Part shown: positions 30,901 to 40,800 of the stretch, one piece after another
Layout: each line of letters starts with the position of its first letter
Position numbering within the stretch: position 1 is the first letter of the stretch
NCBI RefSeq assembly: GCF_000328475.2
Contig: NC_026481.1
Coordinates: 563,315 to 627,314 of the forward strand
DNA length: 64,000 bases
Direction: 5' to 3'
DNA from: Mycosarcoma maydis
Lineage: Eukaryota; Basidiomycota; Ustilaginomycetes; Ustilaginales
Program-made: the position numbers and the translations under genes
The notes under the pieces: generated by a model
Databases searched by the model: none
The model's input: the letters and a program-made list of their open reading frames with translations, nothing else
What the model was told of the DNA's origin: nothing

Positions 30901-31025
30901 ACGATATCATCGCCGACGCTCTTCGTGGCGGAAGGTCGGGGCTGAGTAGGGAGATTGGCGCAGCCGAATCGGGTCAAGTGGACGTGTCGAGCAATCGTGG
31001 CGGTGGTGCTGACTATGTCGAGTGA
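27942..31025 (+). CDS. Membrane-anchored HSL-type alpha/beta hydrolase with large insertion and tail
   Basis: With Met at 27942 the protein has 1027 residues. An N-terminal hydrophobic helix (VQIFSVILFWLCFLATGS, ~14-31) and a second one (~48-62) anchor it, probably at the ER or a lipid droplet. The hydrolase core shows the oxyanion motif FCGGGYICMN (~215) in place of HGGG, the nucleophile elbow GDSAGG (Ser ~296), the acid in FICGEKDPLCDD (Asp ~610) and the His in GWSHGFLQ (~686). These are the hormone-sensitive-lipase family landmarks (esterase/lipase, sterol or acylglycerol deacylation). A charged, Ser/Arg-rich insertion of roughly 230 residues splits the fold between the strand after the nucleophile and the acid, and about 330 disordered residues follow the core. 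An upstream in-frame Met at 27843 is less likely. Substrate unknown. Confidence 0.88.
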   Translation: MIDHLLGRPSTKLKRVQIFSVILFWLCFLATGSRDGPSPLVRKINAKLKRFSPWQIIVFSSVGIYTIRHLDSLLGFGAPEPLARMYSRNFYRTTWIVTALDAGFASAMNIKPKWLRDLMSIVFSAYYIVYANEADEKLRKYRAFCTVEMMRYTWEKTTNPYVRLATCFHRPSLPIARPLLIARPQVGAHHTRPSKAWLFYAKSERQLRMEEELVLDFCGGGYICMNPQHHEERLRQLAKQMQKPVLCVDYCKAPEYPYPFALEECFDLYRTLHETAGKVIGMSGSPNFRILLTGDSAGGNLATGVVLKIIQYPQPRIQLAYSSLISSGGAQAQRPPPLPKPIGMVLSYPSLNFGFSSWMKPEHLRLLRQQSEVNLDNLAQHQSAIAASSSSSSLRSSRRRSVANLATTGSALDRKRAEAKRSRSKDRPKDSRSYQSLTRTAELHLDERARYAEVDPTSDENGTSTPSDSLLENVWADTAWTPTWEKGGLPWSQVARQAMLDEIADREEKRAQARFEQEQRVLQEAAEAADSRNRDQKRAPFNTRLTVTSMAGYFQDRIITQGMLRAMAILYVGPKRQPDLDNDYYLSPVVAPAHLLAEFPPVLFICGEKDPLCDDTVIMAGRIREAKLAKKADLERRRAMASARFGEGLRTTPISSTSHTKLPIDPIELESAEDWVQMRIIEGWSHGFLQMSALMPEAKQVIGFLGTWMSLVFEEFRDKLDDERENAEAEARQKVIESRVRAAASRDGSPLIGTRATLGNDQAFAARSQETGSLAGQSKVNESDSGRHVIEPATGATQAVQEDADDEAEGQDEDDDGPIMVIPKKHRPVASHASPCNRSSHQLAHAQAASPHTDFKEPGSALKPASEHLTLPQVASLRSEDDRDGRAHSDGETSRASGTLARQAHLAAVNRAESESNLLAEATARSGFAGNGSSTTARRGSKNGASSRIDERYRSMLVEEASLLARRRDDVLFGLEGNSAIVGDEDDDIIADALRGGRSGLSREIGAAESGQVDVSSNRGGGADYVE

Positions 31026-31380
31026 TTGCTGTTTCCCTTGGACCGTCGTATAGAGTACCGTAGCATTTACTCTGAGTTCACCTCACACAGCGTCTGTGCT
31101 CACCGCGTGCGTTTGTGCACCTCCGTGGAGTTGATGAGGCACGGCTGGGATGATTGTGCTCGGGCATCTCAAACAAGTCGGGGGCTGCGACGCTCGCTGC
31201 GCCTGTGTGGCGTGGGAATGCGCACGAAGAACGACACTATCACGGACATGGGCACGGTCTATACGACTCGACTTGGGTTTCAATTTTGACCGACACGCAT
31301 GTCTTGCGCAAAGCTGAGCAAAGCTGAGCAAAGCTGATTGGATGTACGAGAAACACACACTCAGGTCGGCGGTGCGAGGT

Positions 31381-32698
31381 TCACTTGAAGTCGCCCCAGA
31401 TATCAGCGAACGCATCATCCTTGGGCTTGCTTGGTAGGGTGGCCGACGTGCGAGCTGAGCCCCAGACGTCTTGAGTGTCAAACAGCGCTCCGGCACCGTT
31501 CTTGGATGGAGGATGGGAGGGTGTAGTGTTGGACGACCAGGGGTTGCTGCCAGTGCCAACGAACGCGGCGCTGTTCGAGGCGCGGGTCGCGGACGAAGAA
31601 AGATCCAGCGAGCCAAACGACGAGTTGAGTCCTGCGATTCCCGTCGCAGCACCAGCACCAGCACTGCCAATAGATGGCGAGGCCAAGGATGCAAACTCTC
31701 CGAATCCGGTGTTGCCGGATACGCGCAGAGCGGGAGCGGAAGAAGCAGCAGCAGGTTTCGCAGCAAACAGCGACATGATGTCGTTCTTGTCCTTGGCGCT
31801 TGAACTCGTGGTTGCACTCGTGGTTGCACTCGTGGTTGCACTCGTGGTTGCACTCGTGGTTGCACTCGTGGCAGGTGTGGACGCTGAGGGTTCGTGCCAG
31901 TCCAGCTCGAAAATTCCTCCTCCTCCTCCAACTGAAGCCTTGGTTGGCGCAGTGGCTGCTGCTGCTGAAGGTTGCTTGGTTGTTGATGCTACTGGCGCTA
32001 CCGGTGCTGCTGGTGCTGCTGGTGCTGGTGAGGGAGATGGGTCGTCGAGCAGATCTATTGCCGGAACGGGCTTCTTGGCCGCACTTGCCGAATTGGCACT
32101 CGCAGCTGATCTGGCAGCTGCCAACGAAGAGGTGCTAGCCGCGGCAACAGCAGATGGTGCAGCTTCCGCACCGCCATCCAAAACGCTAGGGTCGCTCGGT
32201 GGCGGACCATCTTTGGCCCATCTTCTCGACTCGTACTTGCTCCTAATGAACGATTCGATTTTGTGATCCGCAGGGACATGACCAGCTTTCAAATGCGCTT
32301 CCCAGTACAAGTTGCATCGACGATTGCCCCATTTCTGTACCGAGTCCATCTGCTCCGGTGTCCAGATGTCGAGGTCGATGCTCTTGACTGCCAGCGTCAT
32401 TCACAATTAGATTGAAACAGAAATCAGCTGAGGTGTCAATAGGGTATGCTAGCACAGCCGCAGCATACGATCGAGACTAGCAAGAGAGAAAAGACATACC
32501 TTTGGAGATGTGTGTGCCCATGGATCGATGAATGCCCGAGCACCGAATACAGAGGAAACAGCCTAGATTCCAACTGGCCCATCGTGGGTCGTTCTTTTTG
32601 CAGTCGACGCAGACCTTGTTATCGGCAGACTTGACCAAAGCACGGAGTATCTTGGCATTCGCCTCGGTCTGCTGTCTTGATTGTGTGACGCGCGACAT
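31381..32698 (-). CDS. ArfGAP (Age2/SMAP-like), two exons
   Basis: Exon 1 is 32698-32500, the intron is 32499-32388 (GTATGT...GGCAG, 112 nt) and exon 2 is 32387-31381. The junction codon is AAA G|TC, giving [11 protein letters not shown]. The product has 401 residues. The ArfGAP zinc finger is C-x2-C-x16-C-x2-C at ~27-50 (CVDC ... [11 protein letters not shown]), with the arginine finger in CSGIHR and LDIWTPEQM following. The protein should stimulate GTP hydrolysis on Arf GTPases in vesicle traffic. The C-terminal half is low-complexity Ala/Ser/Thr/Pro with an IDLLDD sequence that could be a clathrin box and a TSAT repeat encoded by a 12-bp minisatellite. Reading exon 2 alone from its own ATG (32400) would lose the finger. 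Confidence 0.92.
31804..31871. repeat. 12-bp minisatellite in the ArfGAP coding region
   Basis: Five perfect copies of ACTCGTGGTTGC plus a partial sixth encode Thr-Ser-Ala-Thr repeats on the minus strand. Copy-number change here would keep the reading frame. Confidence 0.92.
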
Positions 32699-33445
32699 GG
32701 CGGACAAGCGACGGCGACAGCGGGGGGCGGGAGCAGGAGCACAAGGACGAGGACAGCTTGTGCGTGGCAGAAGCAAGAAAGGGGTCGCTGGTGGGTTGCG
32801 TGATAGCAATCGCCGTGGATCCGAACACGGACGCAGCGTGCGGGAAGCGGGAAGCGCGATGTGTTATTCTGAACGCCGCCCACGACACTCAGACTCACGA
32901 CTCACACCCGACTCGCAGCCACAAATCTTACCGGCCGAAATACCCTGTCGCCGAGGCGCTTTTCTCGTTGACCATGACTAATGTTGCCGTCGACACTCAA
33001 GACCTCACTCACACATCATGGTCCGATACTCGAGCGCGCTGCATGCTTGCTAGAGTCCAGGCTGCCACATCTTCACCAAGCTCAACTGAATTTGTCTACT
33101 TATCGACACCGTGTGCGCCCCCGTTGGAGCGGAGGATGGATGAGTTATCGTTTGGAGTTCATGGGCAAAAGGATTGCACGCTTCCTCTGTACTGTGCCCA
33201 GTTCACCTTTCTCGCTTGTACGCAGCATGTTATGGTACCACTCTCGCACATCGTCTCTTGCCTGTACAGCCAAGGTGCAGAGAGCAGACGTTGGCGAGTC
33301 GGCGTGGACGATAGTTGAAAATCAAGATAGCTGCAAATGAGTGTGGATAGATGGAATGAGTGATTAAGTGTACAAATACAATGTAGTATGGATGAAGCAC
33401 GATAAAGACGAGGTTGAGGATGCTGCTGAAATGAGCAAGAGCTGC
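32699..33445. other. Intergenic region, no gene seen
   Basis: The upstream region of the ArfGAP gene and downstream region of the next minus-strand gene. There are open frames on both strands (for example 32758-33318 plus), but none carries a recognisable domain, and they overlap in conflicting frames. Confidence 0.45.
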
Positions 33446-34315
33446 TCAGGCCACGTTGTTGGTATTGACAAGCGCATCAATGAGGATTCGGTCGCAGCTG
33501 CAACCGTTCTTGATGTTTTCGAGCAAGCTCAGCTCGGGGGATGTTTTGAAGCTGCCGTCAGCGGTGCTGTCGATCATGGACTGATGAATCTGGTGCAAGG
33601 AGCCCGAGAGGGTTTTCCAGTTGCTTTGCCTTTCGCGCAGTGCCTGCAAGCTCAAGTTGGACTCTGGCAAAATAGTTGAGAGCGACGAGGATGCAGATGG
33701 GGCTGATGGAGTGGTGGTATGCAGAGGTTGAAGCTTGAAAGTGGTGCCACCTGGAAGACCGGCGATGTCAGTAAACGCTTCGAGCAGCGAGAGATTGTGT
33801 CCACGGCCGGCTGAACCTGCCCTACCAGATAAACGCGCGTCGGGGCCGACGGGAGGGGTGATTGGCGACAACTGCGCTTGGCGCAGGTATCGCACAACGC
33901 TGCGGAGCGAGTACTGTACTTCGTTGAGGATCGAGAACCACTGTTGTGCCTTGTCCTCGAACGCCTTGGCACCGTGAGCTGGCGTGCTGTCGGCGGCGGG
34001 CGAAGCAGGTGTGGTCACGCTAGGATCTGTATGAGCAACGGGAGGCAAGAGCGCACGCATAGAATCGGCAGCTTGCGAGAGGAGCGCGGCGAGTCGTTCG
34101 TCGGCTTGCATGAGCAGCAGGATCTGCTGGTCGGTCTGTTGGTTGCGTGTACGCTGCTTGGCTTCGTGCAGTACGGTACGTGCGTCCTGACGCTGTTGCT
34201 TGATCTGCGCAAACTTTTCCTCCATGATGGTGTTCTGTAGCTCGGCAGGAAGCACATCAAGGCTAGCCTGTGCGCGATGTTCGGCTAATGAGCCAGTCGC
34301 TACGGCACTAGACAT
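33446..34315 (-). CDS. Possible Mediator subunit 11-like protein
   Basis: With Met at 34315 this protein has 289 residues. An N-terminal helical, Gln/Lys-rich region (EEKFAQIKQQRQDARTVLHE) leads to QADERLAALLSQAADSMRAL (~75-95). FEDKAQQWFSILNEVQYSLR and SVVRYLRQAQ follow. A leucine-rich helix pair then amphipathic helix, ending in a YLRQA segment, is how Med11 family proteins look, but the match is weak. The frame stays open to 34645; that 110-residue extension is compositionally odd (His, Tyr, Ser, Arg-rich) and is probably 5' UTR. If correct, the protein would act in the Mediator head module; otherwise it is a small helical protein of unknown function. Confidence 0.5.
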   Translation of the reverse strand: MSSAVATGSLAEHRAQASLDVLPAELQNTIMEEKFAQIKQQRQDARTVLHEAKQRTRNQQTDQQILLLMQADERLAALLSQAADSMRALLPPVAHTDPSVTTPASPAADSTPAHGAKAFEDKAQQWFSILNEVQYSLRSVVRYLRQAQLSPITPPVGPDARLSGRAGSAGRGHNLSLLEAFTDIAGLPGGTTFKLQPLHTTTPSAPSASSSLSTILPESNLSLQALRERQSNWKTLSGSLHQIHQSMIDSTADGSFKTSPELSLLENIKNGCSCDRILIDALVNTNNVA

Positions 34316-36279
34316 GTTGGTAGAGGGTTGAGCCTGTTTGGATGCGGTTGATGGGTTAGGTACTGGATTCGGTTTTGAATATGCGCCAGAGGTGAAATAG
34401 GCTTCGAGGGGGAAATGAGGAACAAGATGGGGTGACAACGGCAACGAATCGTGTATGGAGCTGATGTCTGGAGTCAAGCGATGAGCGGAACGACGGCGAT
34501 AAGGAAGGAGACTGTGACGAAAACGACAAATTTGAGTAGAATAGTGCAAACGATGGTGGACGGAAGGCAAGGCAAAGGAGGAGGGTAGGACATGAATTGA
34601 GCCAGAGAGAGGCTGACGAAGGAGGTACAGCGAATGTACATGCATATGCGGAGGAAGCGGAGATCGTACCAGTAGCGCGTGATCGAAGCAGGAGCAAGCA
34701 GCCCGATGCTTAATCTGGCTCGGTTAAGCTGAAGCAAGACTTGTGACTGAAGAGCTGCAGCTTGGGCAGAGGCAGCATAGGTTTAGAATACGAGAGGGGC
34801 AGGATCGCAATTAAGTTAAGTTTACCTCCATCACGAGAAATCACGCGGATCACAATCACAATATTATCACGAATCACGAATCAAGAATGGAACGCGGGCT
34901 GTAAGCAGCTGCTCCGCCTCGATGCGAATTCCAGAAGGTCCTTCACGCTTCAAAAGTGCCTTGAAATGAGCCTTGCGAGGGGCGGTGGCGGCACCTTCAC
35001 GCTGGTGAATTTTTAATTTTAATCTACGACGAACTGATTCACGATTCTATTTTCTCTCGCATTGCTTTGTTTCACTTTGCCTCATTCACATTTTTAGTGG
35101 TACGGTGTAGTGTACAGTACAGTACAATCACGAATCGTGAACACAAAAGACAACATACTTGGCACAGATCGGCAGCTCTGACGTTCAACGGATTGCAAAG
35201 CGTTGGTCACGCATTGTATGAGCCGATCTCCTGCTGCCGCAATCGGATCATTGATTGATATTAGCATCGCTCCGTGCGCCTTTGCTGTTCAGCGGCATCA
35301 AGTGACTGCATAGCAACGATGCGCTTGCACCGTAGAATGTGCTTTTTGAGAAAACAATACTGTACATAAGTGTGAGAGGGCATACGACGGATGTCATGCA
35401 GGAGTTTAGGGTGATGTCGACCGAGTCATCAAAATCTAAGGGCCCAAGCAAGAATCCAAGACGAGAATCGATCGTGGAACGTGATTTACGAATCAAAAAT
35501 GCAGCAAACCCGTCTGGGTTGTTACTCGACACAAGTTACTCAGACATTCGAATCGCAACTCGAATGCCAGCAGTCAGAGTCGCGAGTGTATTTTTTATAT
35601 TCGTGATCCTTCACGATTGTTGACAAACATCCGATCAGAAGGACCGAGCATCGGCCGCTGCGGCGGTACACGTACAGCTGAACTCAACGTGGAAGGGTGA
35701 GACAATCGTGAATCGTGAATCCGCGCCATGACGTGATAGCACTTTTACCAGCCTCGGCGCGTCTCAGACCTTGTTGCAGACTTTTTCCGTGATCTATTCA
35801 CGATTGGATGAAACTCAGACAAGATACTGTACACGAGCTGGAACGTTTCCACAGCAGTTGTGTATCTAGTGTTGACTTAGCTAACTGTCGGCCATGCAGC
35901 GGAGCTTTTAAGCACGAAACTAAGCGCAGCGCTCATCCGATCAAGCATGGGTTGACCGACTCACTGAAGGGCAGTCCTCGGATTAGAGCCGCGGCTTGAG
36001 TCACGAACAACACTCGTGACTAGTGACTGAGATTCGCGCTTTCCTTTCGATCTGATATGCATACCTAAAAGCCTTGTTCCTTCTACGTACTCAATGATGG
36101 CCTGCGTTGCATTCTTTCTTCAGCTCTCACAACGTCGCCGTGTGGCTCCACTGGAGCAGTATTCTTTTGTAGCATCGTTTTCTCAGTGTATTTAGTTTTC
36201 CACCCCGATCGCGCGCATCTTTAATTCCTACATCGATCATCGACCCTATTCCTGATCCCATTAGGAATACGCAGCAACA

Positions 36280-36311
<32 letters not shown>

Positions 36312-36804
36312 TGCTGCTGCTGCTGCTGCTGACATTCATGCAACATGGCTCGTCATCGCATAGCCAACCCACTTTACGTGGTGGTATTCCACTTTGCCTG
36401 ATCTGGATTACGCGCGATGTGGTCGAGCGAGCCGAGACGCAATCGGATCGTCTGTGCCGAATCCGTCGTGAGTTGAATCCAAGCCTTAAAATCACGAAAA
36501 ATGTGCAACGACGCTGCGCCGCAAATCGTGAATCGTGAATGTAGTGCACTGCACGTGATCACGGCATGAGAGAAAAGTAGTGTTAGGCTTTTCTTCATAT
36601 TTCCGTCTTCCATTGCATATCTGCCGATCGACGCTACCCGATCTGATCTCGAAGAAAGGGTCCAAGATGGCGAATGTGACTGTAACTGTACAAGTCAAGG
36701 CCAAAAGCTGAGGGACGTGGCAGCTTCCATCTGGCAACACTGAATCCTGCTGCTCATCATCCTTGTTGCACTCCTTCAACTCGTCTCGAATAACACCAAA
36801 CAAC
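34316..36804. other. 2.5-kb gene-free interval, heptamer-rich
   Basis: It has many heptamer copies (near 34870-34884, 35038, 35130-35140, 35601-35620, 35704-35718, 35796, 36524-36538) and a GCC/GCT trinucleotide block at 36286-36330. No frame has protein-family signals. The block 35885-35960 was compared with 5S rRNA and does not match. Confidence 0.5.
36286..36330. repeat. Trinucleotide repeat (GCC)8(GCT)7
   Basis: Eight GCC units run directly into seven GCT units. It lies in DNA with no supported gene, about 470 bp upstream of the SPC3 start. It may be part of a long 5' leader or be purely intergenic. Confidence 0.9.
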
Positions 36805-37585
36805 ATGCACAGCACGCTCTCACGACTCAACGCCGTGTCTGCGCTCGCCACCACCATCATCCTGGTGCTGGTGGTCCTCATCGATGTTACCCGTTCCAAC
36901 TCGCACAAGCCCACGGGTCAAGTGGTGATCAACCAACTCGAACTGGTTCGTGGCAAGGCGGCGTGGCATATGGATCGAAGCATTCAAGACTTTGTCCAAG
37001 TGGATTTCAACATCGATGCCGACTTTGCGCCGTTGTTCGACTGGAATACCAAGCAGGTCTTTGTCAGTCTCAGCGCTAGCTACGATTCGGCCAAACATGT
37101 GAGTTGATGCGTTTACACGAGCCTCGGTNNNNNNNNNNNNNNNNNNNNNNNNNNNNNNNNNNNNNNNNNNNNNNNNNNNNNNNNNNNNNNNNNNNNNNNN
37201 NNNNNNNNNNNNNNNNNNNNNNNNNNNNACGAGGTCGTCATCTGGGATCGCATCCTGCGCAGCAAGCAAGACGCTCACGTCGCTCTCAATACAGCCAAAA
37301 ACAAGTACGGCTTTCGCGAAGTCAGCCGCAGCTTCAAGTGAGTCCTCTTCACCTCGCAACCTTCTGGCCTGCTGCTCCTTTGCTCACCGTCGTCATCTCG
37401 ACTCCGAATCTGCACAATCCTACAGAGACATCACCAACACCACTTTTACCCTCAAATACAACATCATGCCCAAAGTGGGTCTGCTCCATTACGCCGACGA
37501 ATTCACCTCCCAATCCATCCCGATCCCGCCCAAACAGCTGCTCCCCAACGGCCAACAACCTAAGATCCAGAGATTGTACTACTGA
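36805..37585 (+). CDS. SPC3: Signal peptidase complex subunit Spc3 (three exons, one partly in a gap)
   Basis: Exon 1 is 36805-37098, then a GTGAGT donor. The 100-N gap (37129-37228) hides the acceptor and the first bases of exon 2 (visible 37229-37337). The second intron is 37338-37425 (GTGAGT...CTACAG). Exon 3 is 37426-37585. Joined text reads RSFK|DITNTTFTL, with EVVIWDRILRSK at the start of visible exon 2, both matching the Spc3/SPCS3 family. An N-terminal membrane anchor (VSALATTIILVLVVLIDV, ~10-27) is followed by a lumenal domain (VRGKAAWHMDRSIQDFVQVDF). The protein is an essential, non-catalytic subunit that stabilises ER signal peptidase. Only a handful of residues should be missing, judging by family spacing. 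Met at 36763 is a possible but less likely start. Confidence 0.9.
37129..37228. other. Assembly gap (100 N) inside SPC3
   Basis: Exactly 100 N, a placeholder of unknown true length. It covers the end of intron 1 and the start of exon 2. The two flanks share no obvious overlap. Confidence 0.97.
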
Positions 37586-37819
37586 AGCACACTTTATAAT
37601 TGCTCTCTCAACATTCCACCATGCCAGTACGCCATTCACGATTGCCACGCGCACTCATTTTCGTGTTCCCCGTTCAACCGCCCATTCGTATCCACTTGCT
37701 AACAGAAAACGGACACTCAAGCACAACACACGGCGCTGCAGATGATACAGACCAGTTTTTCATTGACCTCATGCCCATCACTGTACACAGAATTCGCAGG
37801 GCCGACATGCGGATCAAGA

Positions 37820-40800
37820 TCAGCCAAAAACGTCAAACAGGTTTTTGCGCTTCTTGGCGGCCGCTGGCTTGGACGCCGGAGCGGCGCCCAAACGTTTGCC
37901 GGCTCGTTTGGCGGGCGTCGATGCAGCAACACCGATCTTCGCCCTTGACGCCTTGGCGCGGCTTCTCGGCGCTTCGTCCTCGGACGAAGAGGATGATGAA
38001 GAATCACTCTCCACGTCATCGTCGTCATCGGAAGCGACTGAACGAGTCGCTGCTACAGGTGTTTGAGCGGCCGATACTGCTGGCGTGTCTGTGGCGCTGC
38101 CGCTATCGTTGCCATTTCCGTTGAGCGCTGGCTGACTGGCGAAGAACGGTGTCTGGCTGGACATGCTCTTCGGTGTCGATCCACCAGTACTCAACGGCGA
38201 TCCTGGCTGCGACAGGTTCTGACGCAGAATTGCAGGCTTGAGCTCCGACAGTCTTGTGAATGGCGTCGACTTTTGACTGTTGTTGCCCGTCCCATTGCTT
38301 GGTCGCGACGAGATCGGCGTCAGCCCACGTAGAAAGGGATTGTCCGGCGTAGGCAGACGTTGCGATGCTTTGGTTGCGCTGGGCGTCTTGAGCTTGCCAG
38401 TCGCATTCTTGGCGCGCGAAGCGCTCTTTTTCGAGACATCCGGCTCGGACTCGGTCTCTGAGTCTGTTGATGAAGTGTCCGAATCGGACGAAGACGCTTG
38501 CTTGTCCGCTGATGTGGTAGATGGCTTGCTCAAGGTGGACTTGGCTTGCTTGGCAGAATCGCGTCGACTTGATTTGGTCGTCATCGGCTCAGCATCGCTC
38601 TGACGATCCGAGTCATCACCGCTGCTATGGCCATCACCCGAAGAGTCTGAACTTGTAATGGATCCAGATCTTGACCTCGAGTTTGAGCCCGAAGTACGCT
38701 CGTCAGCGCCAGCGCTTGTGGCTTGCTCTGCTAGCTTGATCTTGCGCTTCCTCTCTTCCAGTTGCTGTGCTGCAGTGCTGTGCTGTGAGCAAGTGTGCGA
38801 GAGCATCTCGTCGACATCCATGTCGTCGTTGGCACGCGGCACAGCCGAAAGCATCGGACTAGTCGCAAGCTCAGCCTCAGAGGTTTCTGAAGGCGCTCTA
38901 AGCCCGATGTCAGACGCTGGTGGAGACTGGAACGAGTCCGGATGAGCCGGCGAAGACGGCGTCAGCGCAATCTTGGGCTCAGCATCCCGCTTTGTCGCGC
39001 TCGTTTTGGTCGACTTGGTATCGGACGCAGCTACGGCCTTGTCGTTCTGACTGCTCCGTGTCGCGCGGATTGCCGGCTTGGCACGCGAAGCTGCAACCGC
39101 TGGCGCTGCGTGGCTAGACGACGCTTCGACTCCCGAGGGTGGCGGCAATTCAGGCTCCGGCGTTAAATGGGCCAAGACGACAGCTTCCGCCGACGATCTC
39201 TTGCTGGCAGTGGTCTTGGACTGCGCGTGTTTGCTCGCAGCCATCGCGGACCCCGCCTCCTTCTCTTTGTTCGCTGCCAGTTGAGTTGGGTCGATCTGGT
39301 TGGCGACACCGTTGAAATCTCCAGAAGCACCCTGACCTGTGTTTGGAGCGACACTGGATTGCTGTGAATTTTTCGTGATATCTTGGCTCTGAGAAAAGTC
39401 AATGGTGGGCGCCCCAAACTGTTTGGCGAGCCAATCAGTCAGGACCCGGGAGAGCTCTTTGTCCTTCTGACTCTTGGGTTTCCTATTACGGATCAAAGCT
39501 AGGAGGTCGAGGATTGTTTGTGAGCCACCTTGCCAGATCGGGCAGTCTTGACTTTCGTGCGCCGGAGTAGCGCCACAGGCGATACACGTGTCAGCCGCCA
39601 CGGGCACGGCGGTAGATTTGGTTTCAGCGTTTGAAGCACGCGGTTTGGAAGCCGGTTGTTTGTAGACGGCTGGTTGCGAAGCTGAGACTGTCTCTGGTTG
39701 AGTCGTCTGAAGAGCAGACACGGCCGAGCCTGCCGAGCTGGCAGAGCTGCTCGGCATTGGCGCGTCCGCGACATGGTCGGCAGCGGCACAAGTGGCAGCC
39801 TCGTCCTTGTCAGATTGCGAAGAATCTGGGTGGTTCAAGTCACTACTTGTCATGGATCCTGGTGGTGGTGCCTGAGCCTGCTGTTCGACTGCGAGTTCAT
39901 TCGTCGCCTCCGCCTGAGCCACACCGATGGTCCCGGAGGCAGCGGCAGCAGCCGCAGCGGCGTCCGCCTTAGCCTGTGCCTCGGCAGCCTTTGCAGCCTT
40001 AGTTGGACGGCCGAGCTTCTTCTTTGGCGGTAAAGGCGCTGCTTTGGGGGCGTCGCTTGTGTCCGCTGAAACGATGGATCCGTGTGCTTGTGCGCTGGAT
40101 GCAGGCATATCGATGGCTTGCGAGAGACTAGCATTCTCGGCAGCAGCTTCCGCAATCGGTTGCGCAGCCTTGGATGGCCGACCAAGCTTCTTCTTCGGTG
40201 GCGCAGGTGCAACTGGTGCAACTTCTGAGACAACAGGCGCAGCATCGGTAGAAGATGTCGGCACGCGAGCAGCTGGAATGGTCTCGGTATCAGCAGCTGT
40301 AGTTGGCTTGCAAGCTTTTGTCCCGCGAGCCTTCTTCGCTGGAGAAGCTCGAGCGTCTAAGGCCTTTGGAGCCTCTTCAGCAGATGCTGGCGTGGCGCTG
40401 GTTGCACCATCTTGTGACGCTTCGAGCGATGGCGCGGCAGTCTCTGCTTCTGCGCTTGCCTTTTTAGATGGGCGTCCTCGTGGCTTGCTAGTCACGGTCG
40501 ACTTTGCAGCTTTCGTCGGCCCAATAACGGTACTCTCTGACTGCTCTGGCAGCGTGGATGCAGCATGCCCGTTGAGCTCAGGCGGCCTCACCGCAGTGTC
40601 AGTGGACTCTGTTGCTGAGGCTGCTGGTGTTGCCACGTTGTCACCAGACGCCGCATCTATGGACGCGACGGTTTGCTGCGAAGGTGCCATTGGTGTGTCA
40701 GCCTCGGCCGCTGCAGATGTACNNNNNNNNNNNNNNNNNNNNNNNNNNNNNNNNNNNNNNNNNNNNNNNNNNNNNNNNNNNNNNNNNNNNNNNNNNNNNN

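Noticed and set aside
31475..32266. A 263-codon Ala/Val-rich frame on the plus strand
   Set aside because: Antisense to the low-complexity half of the ArfGAP gene; its composition mirrors the Ala/Ser/Thr repeats.
34316..34645. 110-residue N-terminal extension of the Med11-like protein
   Set aside because: Odd composition and no helical continuity; Met at 34315 begins the globular part.
35885..35960. Possible 5S rRNA-like text (GATCAAGCATGGGTTGACC)
   Set aside because: The conserved 5S internal control region is not present; the resemblance is limited to a few words.
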